From contig PXRE01000014.1 of assembly GCA_003021085.1 (NCBI GenBank), positions 1 to 64,000 on the forward strand: 64,000 nt of DNA, given 5' to 3'. Position numbers and translations under genes: made by a program. Shown one piece after another: positions 33,175 to 42,426 of this stretch (the stretch's first letter is position 1; each line of letters begins with the position of its first letter). Origin of the DNA: Halobacteriales archaeon QS_1_68_20. GTDB taxonomy: Archaea; Halobacteriota; Halobacteria; Halobacteriales; PXRE01. A model generated the notes under the pieces. That model did no database searches. It saw nothing but the letters and a program-made list of their open reading frames with translations, and had not been told where the DNA came from.

Positions 33175-33548
33175 GTCCTGCCCATGGACGTGCCGGTAAA
33201 AACGCGTTTCCCCTGGGCGGTACGGTCGGCTTACCCGGTTGTGTCCCGACTGGTTCGAACTGTCTCGAAAGCTTTCAGGCGTTCTTCGTCCAGCGTCTCC
33301 ATCAACAGCAGCCAGAACGCCCCCGCGCGCTCGGGACCCCGGGGTTCGCTGCGCTCCTCAGTCGCTTCGCTCCCTGCGGTGCTTGCGTCACCCGGGAGCC
33401 GCCGAGCGCGCGGCCCCTTTCAGTCCCGCCCGCGGCAGAAGTGACGGTCACCATCGACTCGGCGGCCCTGCCGGCTACCTTCGCCCCTGTGTAACGTCAT
33501 CTTTCCAGGCGGTGTATGCCAGCGGGCTGGAACGTCAGTGCGGACGGC
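33175..33548. repeat. Gene-free stretch with GC-rich repeat modules
   Basis: 374 bases. No gene seen. GCGGCCCCTTTCAGTCCCGC at 33408-33427 is the reverse complement of the module near 13060. GCTGCGCTCCTCAGTCGCTTCG and similar runs look like the purine/pyrimidine alternating spacers common between haloarchaeal genes. The herA promoter lies at its left end. Confidence 0.55.
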
Positions 33549-34970
33549 TCAGGCGCCGACGAACCCGCCGGTGCGGACGGCGAAGTAGCCGACGAACAGC
33601 GCGGCGAGCACCCACTGGCCGGCGCGGACGTCGCGCCACTCGCCGTTGGCGGCCTTGGCGACGGGGTAGGAGACGATGCCGGCGGCGATGCCGTAGGCGA
33701 TGGAGAAGGTGAACGGCATCACGAGGATGGTCAGGCCGGCCGGGACGGCGTGGGTGACGTCGTCCCACGCGATGTCCACGACGTTCCGCAGCATGATGAT
33801 GGCGACCACGACCAGCGCGATGTGAGAGGCGTACAGCGGGATGGCCGCCGCCAGCGGGACGGCGACCAGCGCCGCCAGGAACAGCAACGCCACCACCAGC
33901 GCGGTCATGCCCGTGCGGCCGCCCTCTTCGACGCCGGTGGAGGACTCGATGTAGGTCGTCACCGTGGAGGTGCCGAGCATCCCACCGACGGTGGTGCCGA
34001 CGGCGTCGGCCATCAGGGGCCGGTCCATCTCCGGGAGGTTGCCCTCCTCGTCGAGGAAGTCCGCGATCTGGGAGACGCCGGTGAGCGTCCCGGCGGTGTC
34101 GAAGAAGTCCACGAAGAAGAACGTGAACACGATCAGCGCGAACGTGAACGGGTCGACCATCTCGAAGCCGTCGAGGAACGCGCCGACCAACGGCGTGACG
34201 TCGTAGAACGGCTGGACGGGGTCGGGCGTCAGCGAGACGTCCAGCAGGGTGAATCCGGCGTCCTCGGGGTTCGGTTGCGGTGCCGTCACCCCGGCGGCGT
34301 CCAGCGCGTATCCCGCGGCGCCGGTCGCGACGATGCCCGCGATGATGGATCCACGGACGCCGCGGACGTACAGCAGTAGCGTGAACAGCAGGCCCAGCAC
34401 CGACAGGACGGCGATGGGGTCGCCCGCGAAGATGGGGTTGAACGTCACGAACGTCTCCGGGTCGCCGGCGACGACCCGCATCTGCTGGAGGCCGATGATC
34501 GCCAGGAACGCCCCGATGCCGGCCCCCACGGCGAACTTGACCGGCTTCGGGAACAGTTCGACGACGTACTCTCGCGCGCCGACCGCAGTCAGCGCGACGA
34601 AGACGATTCCCTCGACGAACACCGCGGCCAGCGCCGCCTGCCAGGGGACGCCCATCGCCAGGACGACCGTGAACGCGAAGAAGGCCATCAGGCCGATGCC
34701 GGGCGCCTGCGCGAACGGCCGGTTGGCGTACAGCGCCATCACCAGCGTCGCGGTCGCCGCGGCGACGATGGTGACGATGGCGAGCATCTGGGCGACCTGG
34801 CCACCGTCGTAGCCCTCCACCGAGATGGCCGCGCTCAGGATGCCCGGGGCGACGACGACGACGTAACTCATCGTCAGGAACGTCGTCAACCCCGCGATCA
34901 CCTCCGTCCGGAGGTCGGTGTCGTGCTCCTCGAAACCGAAGTACTCCGCCAGGGTGTCAGCGACGGTCAT
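33549..34970 (-). CDS. NCS2-family nucleobase permease (xanthine/uracil/guanine type, AzgA-like)
   Basis: 473 residues from ATG 34970. About 12-14 helices. AzgA-type signatures: TDLRTEVIAGLTTFLTMSYV, VVAPGILSAAISVEGYDGG, FAQAPGIGLMAFFAFTVVLA, and near the middle FFFVDFFDTAGTLTGVSQIA with MDRPLMADAVGTTVGGMLGT and TTYIESSTGVEEGGRTG. These belong to the adenine/guanine/hypoxanthine branch rather than uracil permeases. It imports purines with protons or Na+. Its promoter region contains a 12-bp palindrome. Confidence 0.94.
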   Translation of the reverse strand: MTVADTLAEYFGFEEHDTDLRTEVIAGLTTFLTMSYVVVVAPGILSAAISVEGYDGGQVAQMLAIVTIVAAATATLVMALYANRPFAQAPGIGLMAFFAFTVVLAMGVPWQAALAAVFVEGIVFVALTAVGAREYVVELFPKPVKFAVGAGIGAFLAIIGLQQMRVVAGDPETFVTFNPIFAGDPIAVLSVLGLLFTLLLYVRGVRGSIIAGIVATGAAGYALDAAGVTAPQPNPEDAGFTLLDVSLTPDPVQPFYDVTPLVGAFLDGFEMVDPFTFALIVFTFFFVDFFDTAGTLTGVSQIADFLDEEGNLPEMDRPLMADAVGTTVGGMLGTSTVTTYIESSTGVEEGGRTGMTALVVALLFLAALVAVPLAAAIPLYASHIALVVVAIIMLRNVVDIAWDDVTHAVPAGLTILVMPFTFSIAYGIAAGIVSYPVAKAANGEWRDVRAGQWVLAALFVGYFAVRTGGFVGA

Positions 34971-35000
34971 GAGGCAAGTACGTGAAACACCGTCGCTCTG

Positions 35001-35012
35001 ATACTTAAGTAT
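35001..35012 (-). promoter_or_regulatory. 12-bp palindrome in AT-rich promoter of the NCS2 gene
   Basis: ATACTTAAGTAT is a perfect palindrome 30-42 bases before ATG 34970 on the minus strand. It overlaps the likely TATA element, so a protein bound there would compete with TBP. The surrounding 60 bases are distinctly AT-rich. Confidence 0.5.
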
Positions 35013-35217
35013 TTCAATTTTCTCTAAAATTATATCCACAATCATGTACATCCAGTCGCCGGGGGTCGCCACCACGCCGTCGTCCTCGGCCCCCGGCCGA
35101 GCGTCACGGGTCGGACCCGGACCGGCCGTCGCACCCGCTGTCGTGGCCAGTCGCGGGTGGGTGCGAACCATTCGCACGCCCACAAGGCATTTTGACCGCC
35201 CATCCGTAGACGGGGAC

Positions 35218-35559
35218 ATGTTGTTCGTCCGGGGCCGCGGTGGCGGCACTGAGTTGACGGGGACGCTGTACGAGCGTGGTGAGCGTGCCCCATCCTTCCA
35301 GGGGGCACCCGACGGGGACGCCGCCTACGTATGGGTCTGTGACGAGTTCTACGAGGTGGAGAGCGGTGGGGTGGCCCAGCAGGTCGGCGACCGGGAGATC
35401 AACCTCGCCTTCGAGTCGCCGATGCCACGGGGGTTCGACACGCGCGAACAGGCGCTGTCGGCCGCCAAAGAGCACGTCCGCACCCAGTTCGCCCGCGTCG
35501 GCCTCGACCCCGAGGACGTCGACATCGAGGTGACGAAGGCGGAACCGCCGGAACTGTAG
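35218..35559 (+). CDS. Conserved haloarchaeal small protein (DUF7113-like)
   Basis: 113 residues from ATG 35218. MLFVRGRGGGTELTGTLYE, then AAYVWVCDEFYEVESGG, GDREINLAFESPMPRGFDTR and a helix EQALSAAKEHVRTQFARVG with VEVTKAEP at the end. Looks like a small soluble beta/alpha protein. I recognise the family as conserved in haloarchaea but not its function. The gene is divergent from the NCS2 permease. Confidence 0.75.
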   Translation: MLFVRGRGGGTELTGTLYERGERAPSFQGAPDGDAAYVWVCDEFYEVESGGVAQQVGDREINLAFESPMPRGFDTREQALSAAKEHVRTQFARVGLDPEDVDIEVTKAEPPEL

Positions 35560-35644
35560 TCCTCCGAAGGTGGCCCGTTGGCCACCTGCTCGGCCGGGTG
35601 ACGTCGTTGCTGTGCCCCGTTAGCCCAGAAAGCGTTACGCTACA

Positions 35645-36120
35645 TCACGAGTGGTACCCCAGCGGTGCGTCGTCCTCGATCTTGTCAATCGTTTCAGAAG
35701 TCATGTTCCAGTGGTGGCGACAGCTTCCACCGCAGTCACCCGAACACCAGCCGTCGAGTTCGAAGTTGTCCCGCTGATTGGTTCCGTCGCAGCGAAAGGT
35801 GTCCGGGGCAGTCGCAGAACCAGCGTAACAGGAGTCGACGGCGTTGTACGACCCCGAAGTGTGGGTGTAGCAAGGGGCCATTGGAGTGACGTCGTATCCG
35901 TTTCCACTACTCGTTTTGCTGTAACAACCGTTCTTGTGGGCCACGGTGAAGTCGTGTGACATCTCGTGGATGCAGAGGTTCCGGAACGTCTCTGCGGAGT
36001 CTGGCGTGCTCCACTGACTCGGTGCGTGCAGTGCCCTCGCACCGGCCAGCTTCGCGTAAAAGCTCCCGCTTCCCGGGAGATATCGTCCCGTAGCACTATC
36101 GAATCGTCGAGAGGGTTTCG
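35645..36120 (-). pseudogene. Metalloprotease-like Cys-rich gene lacking an intact 5' end
   Basis: On the minus strand the frame ending at 35645 includes FYAKLAGARALHAPSQW, then NLCIHEMSHDFTVAHKNG, which is an HExxHxxxxxH zinc site with Thr where metzincins have Gly, followed by YDVTPMAPCYTHTSG and a Cys-rich tail (DGWCSGDCGGSCRHHW). The frame runs into a stop upstream without an ATG or GTG. Frame 2 upstream (RYERDDLVDQQPVFNCGF) looks like coding sequence, so a frameshift near 36060-36110 probably broke the gene. Confidence 0.6.
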
Positions 36121-36199
36121 CTGATAATCCTTGAACCCACAGTTGAAAACCGGTTGCTGGTCGACGAGATCGTCACGTTCGTACCGTATCATCGACTCG

Positions 36200-36597
36200 A
36201 GGAGGTGGACGGTTGTCTGTTGGTTCGCTTCGACCGTATTTGTCGAAATCGCGGGCTGTATGGAACCGTTTCAGCGAGAACATGCCCCTGTCGTCGCGGT
36301 GAACACCAGCGACGAACCCCGCGTCCTCTCGATGAGCGCCACCTCACCCCTGAGAATGGAGACGTCTCGGTACACTTCAGTCGCACGGCCACGATCCGTC
36401 CGGACGAGGACAAACGGTTCGGGGAGGCACTAGAGATCGGCGACTACCGCCCGGACGAACCGTTCGCGATGGCAGTTCTCGACCACGGTACGGCAGTGAC
36501 CGAAACGCGTCCGTTTCCCCGCCCCGACGGAGAATCGAAATTCGACATCGAAGACGATGGAAGTATCAATATATTGACTATCACATCTGGTGTCTGA
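36200..36597 (+). pseudogene. Frameshifted lipoprotein-like gene remnant
   Basis: Two overlapping plus frames make one protein. First: RRWTVVCWFASTVFVEIAGC (Tat-lipobox-like), then EHAPVVAVNTSDEPRVLSM. It then loses frame near 36345, and the second frame continues GDVSVHFSRTATIRP, FGEALEIGDYRPDEPFAMAV and ends DGSINILTITSGV. The order matches small haloarchaeal Tat lipoproteins. It reads away from the metalloprotease remnant. Confidence 0.55.
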
Positions 36598-36899
36598 CGG
36601 TCGACTCGTGCGGCCGAGATAGACGTTCGAATACCGAAGTACCACCTTCGTAGGAGTTGCATGCCCATCGAAGGGTACGACACGGCGTTGGTCGCGTTCC
36701 CAACCGGATGGTACACGGTTTTACCCCTCGTGGGGGAACGGATCCTCCGTGGAAGTCTCCACCTTCGAGCCGTTACTCGTCCTCGCACGTTTTGGTTCGC
36801 GGAAACGTGCGCGATTGTGGCGCCGGGGGAGCGAAGCATTACTTGCAAGGCGAACGTCGACACCAGTGTGCCCCACAATCGAACCCCGCCGTGATACGA
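36598..36899. other. Gene-poor interval before the GIDE-like gene
   Basis: 302 bases. A 77-codon plus frame at 36661 and a minus frame at 36721 have no recognisable features, and I reject both. A short hairpin CGAAGTACCACCTTCG (36634-36649) is visible. Otherwise I see nothing in it. Confidence 0.5.
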
Positions 36900-37925
36900 A
36901 TGCCCGCTGAATTGTCCGCAGGAGTTCCAAGCAGGCTCACCGATTATCGACTACTGGGCGTCGCCGTCGTCGCGCTGGCGCTGGCCTTCTCGTGGCTGAC
37001 GCCGCTGGACCTGTTCTCGGGAGGGATCCTCGCGCTCGCGGCGGTCGGTCTGGCCGCAGTCGTGCTGTTCCCGCGTGCGCGCCGGTCGGTAGTCCGGCGG
37101 ACCGGCGTGGGCCTGGGCGCGTGGGCGACTGCCGCCCTCCTGTTCGCCGCAAGCGTCGCCCTGACGTACGCGCTCGGGTCGCCCCAGCCGTTCTGCGAGC
37201 GACCGCGACCGACCTACCGGGGGTGTCTCACGGCCTACGGCCTCGGTGCGGCCCTGTTCCTGGCCAGCACCGCCGGTGCTGCCGTGGCGCTCGGCCACGC
37301 ACGGCGATACCGTCGGCTCTCGGGGACGCCCGTCGGCGGCGCTGGCACGGCCGACCCGGGTCGCCGGGCGGTCGTCGGGCGCGTCGTTCCGGCGGGCGAG
37401 ACCAGGCGAACCCCGGCCGGCGCGGAGGCCGTCTGGTACCGCTACGAGGTCCTGAGCGAAGACGGGCCCTCCGGGGACGAGGACGAACCCCCGTCAGGCC
37501 CCGCGACCGACGGCGGGACCGAGTTCGCCCAGTTCTACGTCGAGGACGGGTCCGGGCGCCTGCTGGTCGTCCCCCGGGACGTCGACGAGTACCTCGCGGC
37601 GGCCTACGCCACCACGGCGACCACGACCGTCGAGGCGGGCGACCCGATGCCCGGGGACGCCGCCGTCGCCGCCGACCGGACCTACCGGGTCCGGGAGTGG
37701 CGGATCGAACCGGACGACGTCGTCTTCGCTTCGGGGCGGGTCGCCGACGCCTCCCGCGCGGCGTCCCCCGCGAGTACCGCGCTCGGGCTGGACGGTGAGG
37801 TAGCGCTGGCCGCGGCCCGCCAGGAGCAGGTGGTCGGCGACGTCCGCTGGCGCGTGCTCGCGGGGGCCGCGGTCCTGGTCCTGGTCGGCGGTGCCGGCTA
37901 CGCGACGATGCTACTCTCGATGTAG
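36900..37925 (+). CDS. GIDE-domain-like membrane protein
   Basis: 341 residues from ATG 36900 (GTG 36891 is in frame). N-terminal helices LLGVAVVALALAFSWLTPLD, ILALAAVGLAAVVLF, then a helix near TAALLFAASVALTYAL, another near LFLASTAGAAVALGHA. The soluble part has GRVVPAGETRRTPAGAEAVW, YRYEVLSEDG and FYVEDGSGRLLVVPRDVDEY, like the GIDE domain of MULAN/MAPL and its archaeal relatives, although no RING follows. A last C-terminal helix (VLAGAAVLVLVGGAGYATML) anchors it. Function unknown. Confidence 0.75.
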   Translation: MPAELSAGVPSRLTDYRLLGVAVVALALAFSWLTPLDLFSGGILALAAVGLAAVVLFPRARRSVVRRTGVGLGAWATAALLFAASVALTYALGSPQPFCERPRPTYRGCLTAYGLGAALFLASTAGAAVALGHARRYRRLSGTPVGGAGTADPGRRAVVGRVVPAGETRRTPAGAEAVWYRYEVLSEDGPSGDEDEPPSGPATDGGTEFAQFYVEDGSGRLLVVPRDVDEYLAAAYATTATTTVEAGDPMPGDAAVAADRTYRVREWRIEPDDVVFASGRVADASRAASPASTALGLDGEVALAAARQEQVVGDVRWRVLAGAAVLVLVGGAGYATMLLSM

Positions 37926-37979
37926 GTCGGACACGCGCGACGGGAGAACGGCGACCCCGGAAGGGAGAACCGGTCGTGC

Positions 37980-39119
37980 CTAGTTGCCGGTCCAGCGCAG
38001 TAGCGCCAGCGTCCCTTCGAACAGCACGACCATCGTGGCTGCGACCAGAAGCGGCGCCATCCCGGTCGGGTCCGGGCTGAAGATGAAGGCGATGCCCATG
38101 AACCCGGCCCAGAAGTACAGCCGCCGGTTCTCCAGCCACCGGCGAGTGGTGACCCCCATCATGATGGCCAGCATGATCAGCAGGGGGATCTGGAACACCA
38201 TCGCCATGAACGCCTTCAGGATGATGATGAGGTTGAACGTCTGCTGGAGCGCGAACGCGATCTCGGCGGCGTTCTCGGAGTAGTACAGGAAGTACGTGAA
38301 GATGGCCGGCAGGACGACGAAGAACGCGAACGCGATGCCGATGAACGCCAGCACGAGGCTGGTCGGGACGGCGGCGAGGTAGTAGCGACGTTCGTGGGGG
38401 TACAGCCCGGGACGCATGAACCGGTAGGTCTGGTAGACGCCCATCGGCAGGGCGGCGATCAGCCCCGCCAGGCTGGCGAGTTTCAGCTCCATCAGCTTCA
38501 GTTCCAGCGGGCCGTACACCCGCGGCTGGGTGGAGATGGTCTCGCCCGCGCGCTCGACCGTCTCCGGCAAGAGGCTGTACCAGATGTACGTGATCGGCTC
38601 CTGGGCGAACGGGAAGGCGATCGCGGTGACCAGCCCCGCGACCGCGAGCACGGCCGCCAGCCGCAACACCATCTCCTCGATGTGCACGGTCAGCGGCATC
38701 TCCTTGTCGTCTGGCGGCCCGCCGCCAGGACCCGGCCCATCGCCGGGGCCCGGCCCGTCGCCGGAAGCCGGCCCCGCAGGGCCCGGCCTGGCAGGGTCCG
38801 GCCCGGCGTCCGGGTCCTCGGGTGGCTCCGGCGCACCGGCTGGGTCGGGGGGCCCCTCCGGCTCGTCCTCCGGCGGCCCGCCGGCTTCCGGCGGCGCACC
38901 CGGTGCCGGCGTCCCATCGGAACCGTGCTCCTCGGCCGGCTGGTCGAGCGGATGATCGGGCCTGTTCCCGCTACTCGCAGGCGGCTCGTCCTCGTCCGGG
39001 TGTTCGCTGTCCCGGCCCGGGTGGTCGCCCTGGGGGCCCGTCAGTTCCCCCTCGGGCTCCTGCCGCTCCTCCGGATCGGCCTTCTCGATCCCCGAGTCCG
39101 ACTCGCTCTCCTCGACCAT
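37980..39119 (-). CDS. tatC: Sec-independent translocase TatC (TatCo type) with long acidic/Pro extension
   Basis: 379 residues. Residues 1-142 form an unusual hydrophilic extension rich in Pro, Gly, Asp and Glu (for example PPEAGGPPEDEPEGPPDPAG). Then the normal six-helix TatC: PLTVHIEEMVLRLAAVLA, MELKLASLAGLIAALPMGVY, FMRPGLYPHERRYYLAA, FALQQTFNLIIILKAFMAMV and FIFSPDPTGMAPLLVAATM. It recognises twin-arginine precursors, which are very common in this window. Divergent from the double TatC at 39278; this pair is the haloarchaeal standard. Confidence 0.95.
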   Translation of the reverse strand: MVEESESDSGIEKADPEERQEPEGELTGPQGDHPGRDSEHPDEDEPPASSGNRPDHPLDQPAEEHGSDGTPAPGAPPEAGGPPEDEPEGPPDPAGAPEPPEDPDAGPDPARPGPAGPASGDGPGPGDGPGPGGGPPDDKEMPLTVHIEEMVLRLAAVLAVAGLVTAIAFPFAQEPITYIWYSLLPETVERAGETISTQPRVYGPLELKLMELKLASLAGLIAALPMGVYQTYRFMRPGLYPHERRYYLAAVPTSLVLAFIGIAFAFFVVLPAIFTYFLYYSENAAEIAFALQQTFNLIIILKAFMAMVFQIPLLIMLAIMMGVTTRRWLENRRLYFWAGFMGIAFIFSPDPTGMAPLLVAATMVVLFEGTLALLRWTGN

Positions 39120-39277
39120 TCGTCCGAGGGTAGGCAGCCCCGTTGTTATAGGCCTTTTCTTGCCCGGGCGGGTCCGGCGTACCGATCCGGCCCACGCGGG
39201 GGTCCGTCGGGCCGGTCTGCACCGGCCGCCTACGGAAAAGTTGATAACTGGAACCCGGCAACCTCCCGACGAGAACG

Positions 39278-41740
39278 ATGTCGGGTTCGATGCTGGACGA
39301 CGACACTCGCCGCGCCGTCAACTCGGGTCGCGAGACGGTGGGCGCCATGCTCTCGGCCGCCCAGCAGGAGCTACAGAAGGTATTCATCGTCTTCGTGCTG
39401 GGCCTGGTCGGGACGATCTTCTTCCTGCGGCGGTGGGGCTGGGAGATCCTGAAGGGGGTCATGGAGGCCCGGATGGACGAACTCACCGCCGAGTCGGCAC
39501 GGATCATCGTCCGGACCCCGTTCGACGTCATCCTGTTGCAGATCAAACTCGGCCTCGGCGTGGGCATCCTCCTGGCGATCCCGCTGTTGCTGTACTACGG
39601 TCGCGGGCCGCTGCGCCGCCGGGGCATCTTGCCCGAGGGCCCCGACGAGCGCTGGAAGACCTGGTTGCTCGGGGTCCTGGCCGCCGCCCTGTTCGTCGGC
39701 GGCATCGCGTACGCGTACTACATCTTCTTCCCCATCGCGTTCAACTTCCTCACCGTCTACACGATGCAGATCGGGTTCAGCCCGAGCTACGACATCGTCA
39801 AGTGGACCCACTTCATCATCCTGCTGACGTTCTCGTTCGGGCTGGCCGCGGAACTGCCGCTGGCGATGAGCGCGCTGTCGTACGGTGGCATCGTCCCCTA
39901 CGAGTACTTCCGGGACAAGTGGCGGTACGCGATCATGGGCATCTTCCTGTTCGGGGCGCTGTTCTCGCCGCCGGATCCGTTCACGCAGCTGATGTGGGCG
40001 GCCCCGCTGATCGTGCTGTACGGCTTCAGCCTCTACCTCTCGAAGTTCTTCACTGCCGCCAGGCGGAGCGGCAGCGCCCACATCCGCGCGAAACTGTGGG
40101 CGAACCGCAACCGGATCCTCGGCCCGTTCGTGGTGGTGACGGGGGTCGCCTTCCTGATCGCGGCGTCGGTCGAGCAGGTCAACGCCACGCTGGCCGACCT
40201 GGGGCTCTCCTACGGACTGACCCTGGAGGGCCTGGGACTGCCGTTCGAGGGCCTGGCCCTGGCCGGCGCCGTCGCGCTCCTGTGGGGACTGGTCCTGGCG
40301 TTCCCGCTGGTAGTGTACTACTCCATGCCGGAACTGGAGCCGCGGGAGCGTCGGCCGAAACCCGCCGGGATCGACCTGGCCGAACTCGACGCCGACGGCG
40401 TCGAAGCCGCCCCCGTCGAGGCGTTCCTCGAACTGAGCGAGGACGAAGCCGTCGGCATCGCCCGCGAGGCGCTCGACGATGGCGACGACGAGAAGGCCCA
40501 GCTCGTCCTCGACCGATTCGACGATGCCAAAGAGGCCGAGGAGGCCGCCGAGGACGCCGACCTCGCCGGGGCCGGGGCCAGCCAGTCGAAAGACGCCGGG
40601 GACGTGGCGAAGGAGACGACCGCCGGCGTGGTCGACGCCTTCACCGAGGAGGAGACGACCGAGGAAGACATCGGCGGCTACTACTACGACTTCGCGTTCA
40701 TCCTCGAGAGCCTCACCTCCCGTAGCTTCCGGGTGGCCGGCATCTTCATGGCCTCCATGATCCTGACGTTCTTCGCCCTGTACCAGGGCGGGTTCAAGCT
40801 GATCCGCGACGACTTCTTCTCGCGGCTCCCCCAGCAGGTACTCGAAGAGGAGGTCAGCGTCGTCGCGCTGCACCCCGTCGAGGCCATCCTGTTCGAGATC
40901 AAGATGAGCCTCATCGTGGCCGTGCTCATCACCCTGCCCGCGCTACTGTACTACGCCTGGCCGGCCATCGAGCGGCGCTTCCGGGGCATCACCCACAGCT
41001 ACGACACGCCCCCGGCAGGGTCCGCCATCGCCGCCCGCTGGAACCGCGTGGCCGCGTTCTTCGTGCTGGTCGCGGGGCTGGTGTACGCCGGCGCCACCGG
41101 CGACGTCGGCCCGCTGGGTGCCCTGGATCCCGGCGAATCGGTGACCCTGTTCGGGTACACCCTGGACGCCCAGCAGGCGCTGTACGCCAACGCAGCGGGG
41201 TACGGCCTCCTGTTCGGCGCGGGGCCTGCCGCCGCCTACTACGCCTGGCCGTCGCTGCGGGAGCGCTGGATGGTCGAGAGCAGTCGCGGCGCGTTCCTCC
41301 TGTGGGCGGGGACGCTGGTCGGCGGCGTCGTCGTCGGGAGCCTGCTGGGGTACTTCTACATCGCCCCGGGCATCATCTCGTACCTGGTCATCGACGCCGT
41401 CGACGCCGGGATGCGCATCTCCTACACCATCAACGACTTCTTCTGGCTGGTGTTCGCCACGACCGCGGGCATCGGCCTGCTGGCGGACATCCCGCTGACG
41501 ATGTGGCTGTTCCACCGCACCGGCATCGTCTCCTACTCGACCATGCGCGAGCACTGGCGTGGCGTCGTGTTCGTCGTGTTCGTCGCCGCGGCCTTCTTCA
41601 CCAACCACTCCATCATCACGATGGTCGTCTTCGGCATCCCGATCAGCCTGATGTACGCCATCGGCCTGGCCGGCCTGTGGGTCGGGACGTTCCCGAGTCG
41701 ACTGCGCCGGACGACCGAGGAACCCGAGGCGGCCGACTGA
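39278..41740 (+). CDS. tatC2: Double-length TatC (TatCt), two fused TatC modules
   Basis: 820 residues. First TatC module at about 30-360 (FDVILLQIKLGLGVGILLA, YIFFPIAFNFLTVYTMQIG, FIILLTFSFGLAAELPLAMS, SPPDPFTQLMWAAPLIVL), an acidic linker of about 100 residues (LDDGDDEKAQLVLDRFDDA), then a second module from about 470 (AILFEIKMSLIVAVLITLPA, GYFYIAPGIISYLVIDAVDA, ATTAGIGLLADIPLTMWLF). The fusion is found only in haloarchaea and is thought to be essential for Tat export there. It shares a divergent promoter region with TatCo. Confidence 0.95.
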   Translation: MSGSMLDDDTRRAVNSGRETVGAMLSAAQQELQKVFIVFVLGLVGTIFFLRRWGWEILKGVMEARMDELTAESARIIVRTPFDVILLQIKLGLGVGILLAIPLLLYYGRGPLRRRGILPEGPDERWKTWLLGVLAAALFVGGIAYAYYIFFPIAFNFLTVYTMQIGFSPSYDIVKWTHFIILLTFSFGLAAELPLAMSALSYGGIVPYEYFRDKWRYAIMGIFLFGALFSPPDPFTQLMWAAPLIVLYGFSLYLSKFFTAARRSGSAHIRAKLWANRNRILGPFVVVTGVAFLIAASVEQVNATLADLGLSYGLTLEGLGLPFEGLALAGAVALLWGLVLAFPLVVYYSMPELEPRERRPKPAGIDLAELDADGVEAAPVEAFLELSEDEAVGIAREALDDGDDEKAQLVLDRFDDAKEAEEAAEDADLAGAGASQSKDAGDVAKETTAGVVDAFTEEETTEEDIGGYYYDFAFILESLTSRSFRVAGIFMASMILTFFALYQGGFKLIRDDFFSRLPQQVLEEEVSVVALHPVEAILFEIKMSLIVAVLITLPALLYYAWPAIERRFRGITHSYDTPPAGSAIAARWNRVAAFFVLVAGLVYAGATGDVGPLGALDPGESVTLFGYTLDAQQALYANAAGYGLLFGAGPAAAYYAWPSLRERWMVESSRGAFLLWAGTLVGGVVVGSLLGYFYIAPGIISYLVIDAVDAGMRISYTINDFFWLVFATTAGIGLLADIPLTMWLFHRTGIVSYSTMREHWRGVVFVVFVAAAFFTNHSIITMVVFGIPISLMYAIGLAGLWVGTFPSRLRRTTEEPEAAD

Positions 41741-41856
41741 GGTCGACCCGCCTCTTTCGCTGATCCCCCGTCGCTCCCGGCACCACCCGACTACCGACCG
41801 GGAGTTCGTTTCAGCGACCCAAACCTTATATTACGGCCCCGTCGTTGTGGGCACCG

Positions 41857-42366
41857 ATGACGGACGTACCAGAGTGGGTCACGCTGACCGAGAGCGAACG
41901 AGTCGTCTGGAGCGGCCGCCCGTCGGTGTACCCTTACGCCCTCTCGACCGTGGGATCGCTGGTACTCGTCGTGCTGGGAATCGGCGTCTGGCTCGTCGGT
42001 AACGGCTGGGTCGACGTCGGCGTCCCACTGATGTCGAGTGTCCCCTGGGGACTCGTTGGCGGCATCACGGTCTTCCTGGGCGTCCTGGGCGTAGCCGTGG
42101 AGGCGGTGCGCTGGTGGAGTCGCCAGTACGTGGTCACCACCGAGGAGGTGTACGAGAAGCGCGGCCTCGTCTCGCGGACGGTGACGAACCTCCCGCACGA
42201 CCAGGTCCAGAACACGTCGTTCAGCCAGTCGATCCCGGGGAGACTGCTGTCGTACGGCGACGTCCGGATCGACACCGCGGGCGGCGGCGGTGCGGAAATC
42301 GTCTTCGAGAACGCAGAAGACCCCGACGCCGTCGTGGAGGAGGTCACCCGGCACCTCGACGGGTGA
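41857..42366 (+). CDS. PH-domain (bPH2) membrane protein
   Basis: 169 residues from ATG 41857. N-terminal ESERVVWSGRPSVYPYA, then helices LSTVGSLVLVVLGIGVWLV and SVPWGLVGGITVFLGVLGVA, and the PH2-like part YVVTTEEVYEKRGLVSRTV, PHDQVQNTSFSQSIPGRLLS and YGDVRIDTAGGGGAEI. Standard bPH_2 order. CCTTATATTA at 41824-41833 is a TATA box giving a leaderless mRNA at this start. Function unknown. Confidence 0.9.
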   Translation: MTDVPEWVTLTESERVVWSGRPSVYPYALSTVGSLVLVVLGIGVWLVGNGWVDVGVPLMSSVPWGLVGGITVFLGVLGVAVEAVRWWSRQYVVTTEEVYEKRGLVSRTVTNLPHDQVQNTSFSQSIPGRLLSYGDVRIDTAGGGGAEIVFENAEDPDAVVEEVTRHLDG

Positions 42367-42426
42367 GGTCGGGCAGTCCGACGAAAACGGCAGTCGCCGT
42401 GGTCCGCTCCTGGCGAGAGCGTCGGT

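Noticed and set aside
36661-36894. 77-codon plus-strand frame before the GIDE-like gene
   Set aside because: No recognisable domain, no clear promoter, unusual composition; likely chance.
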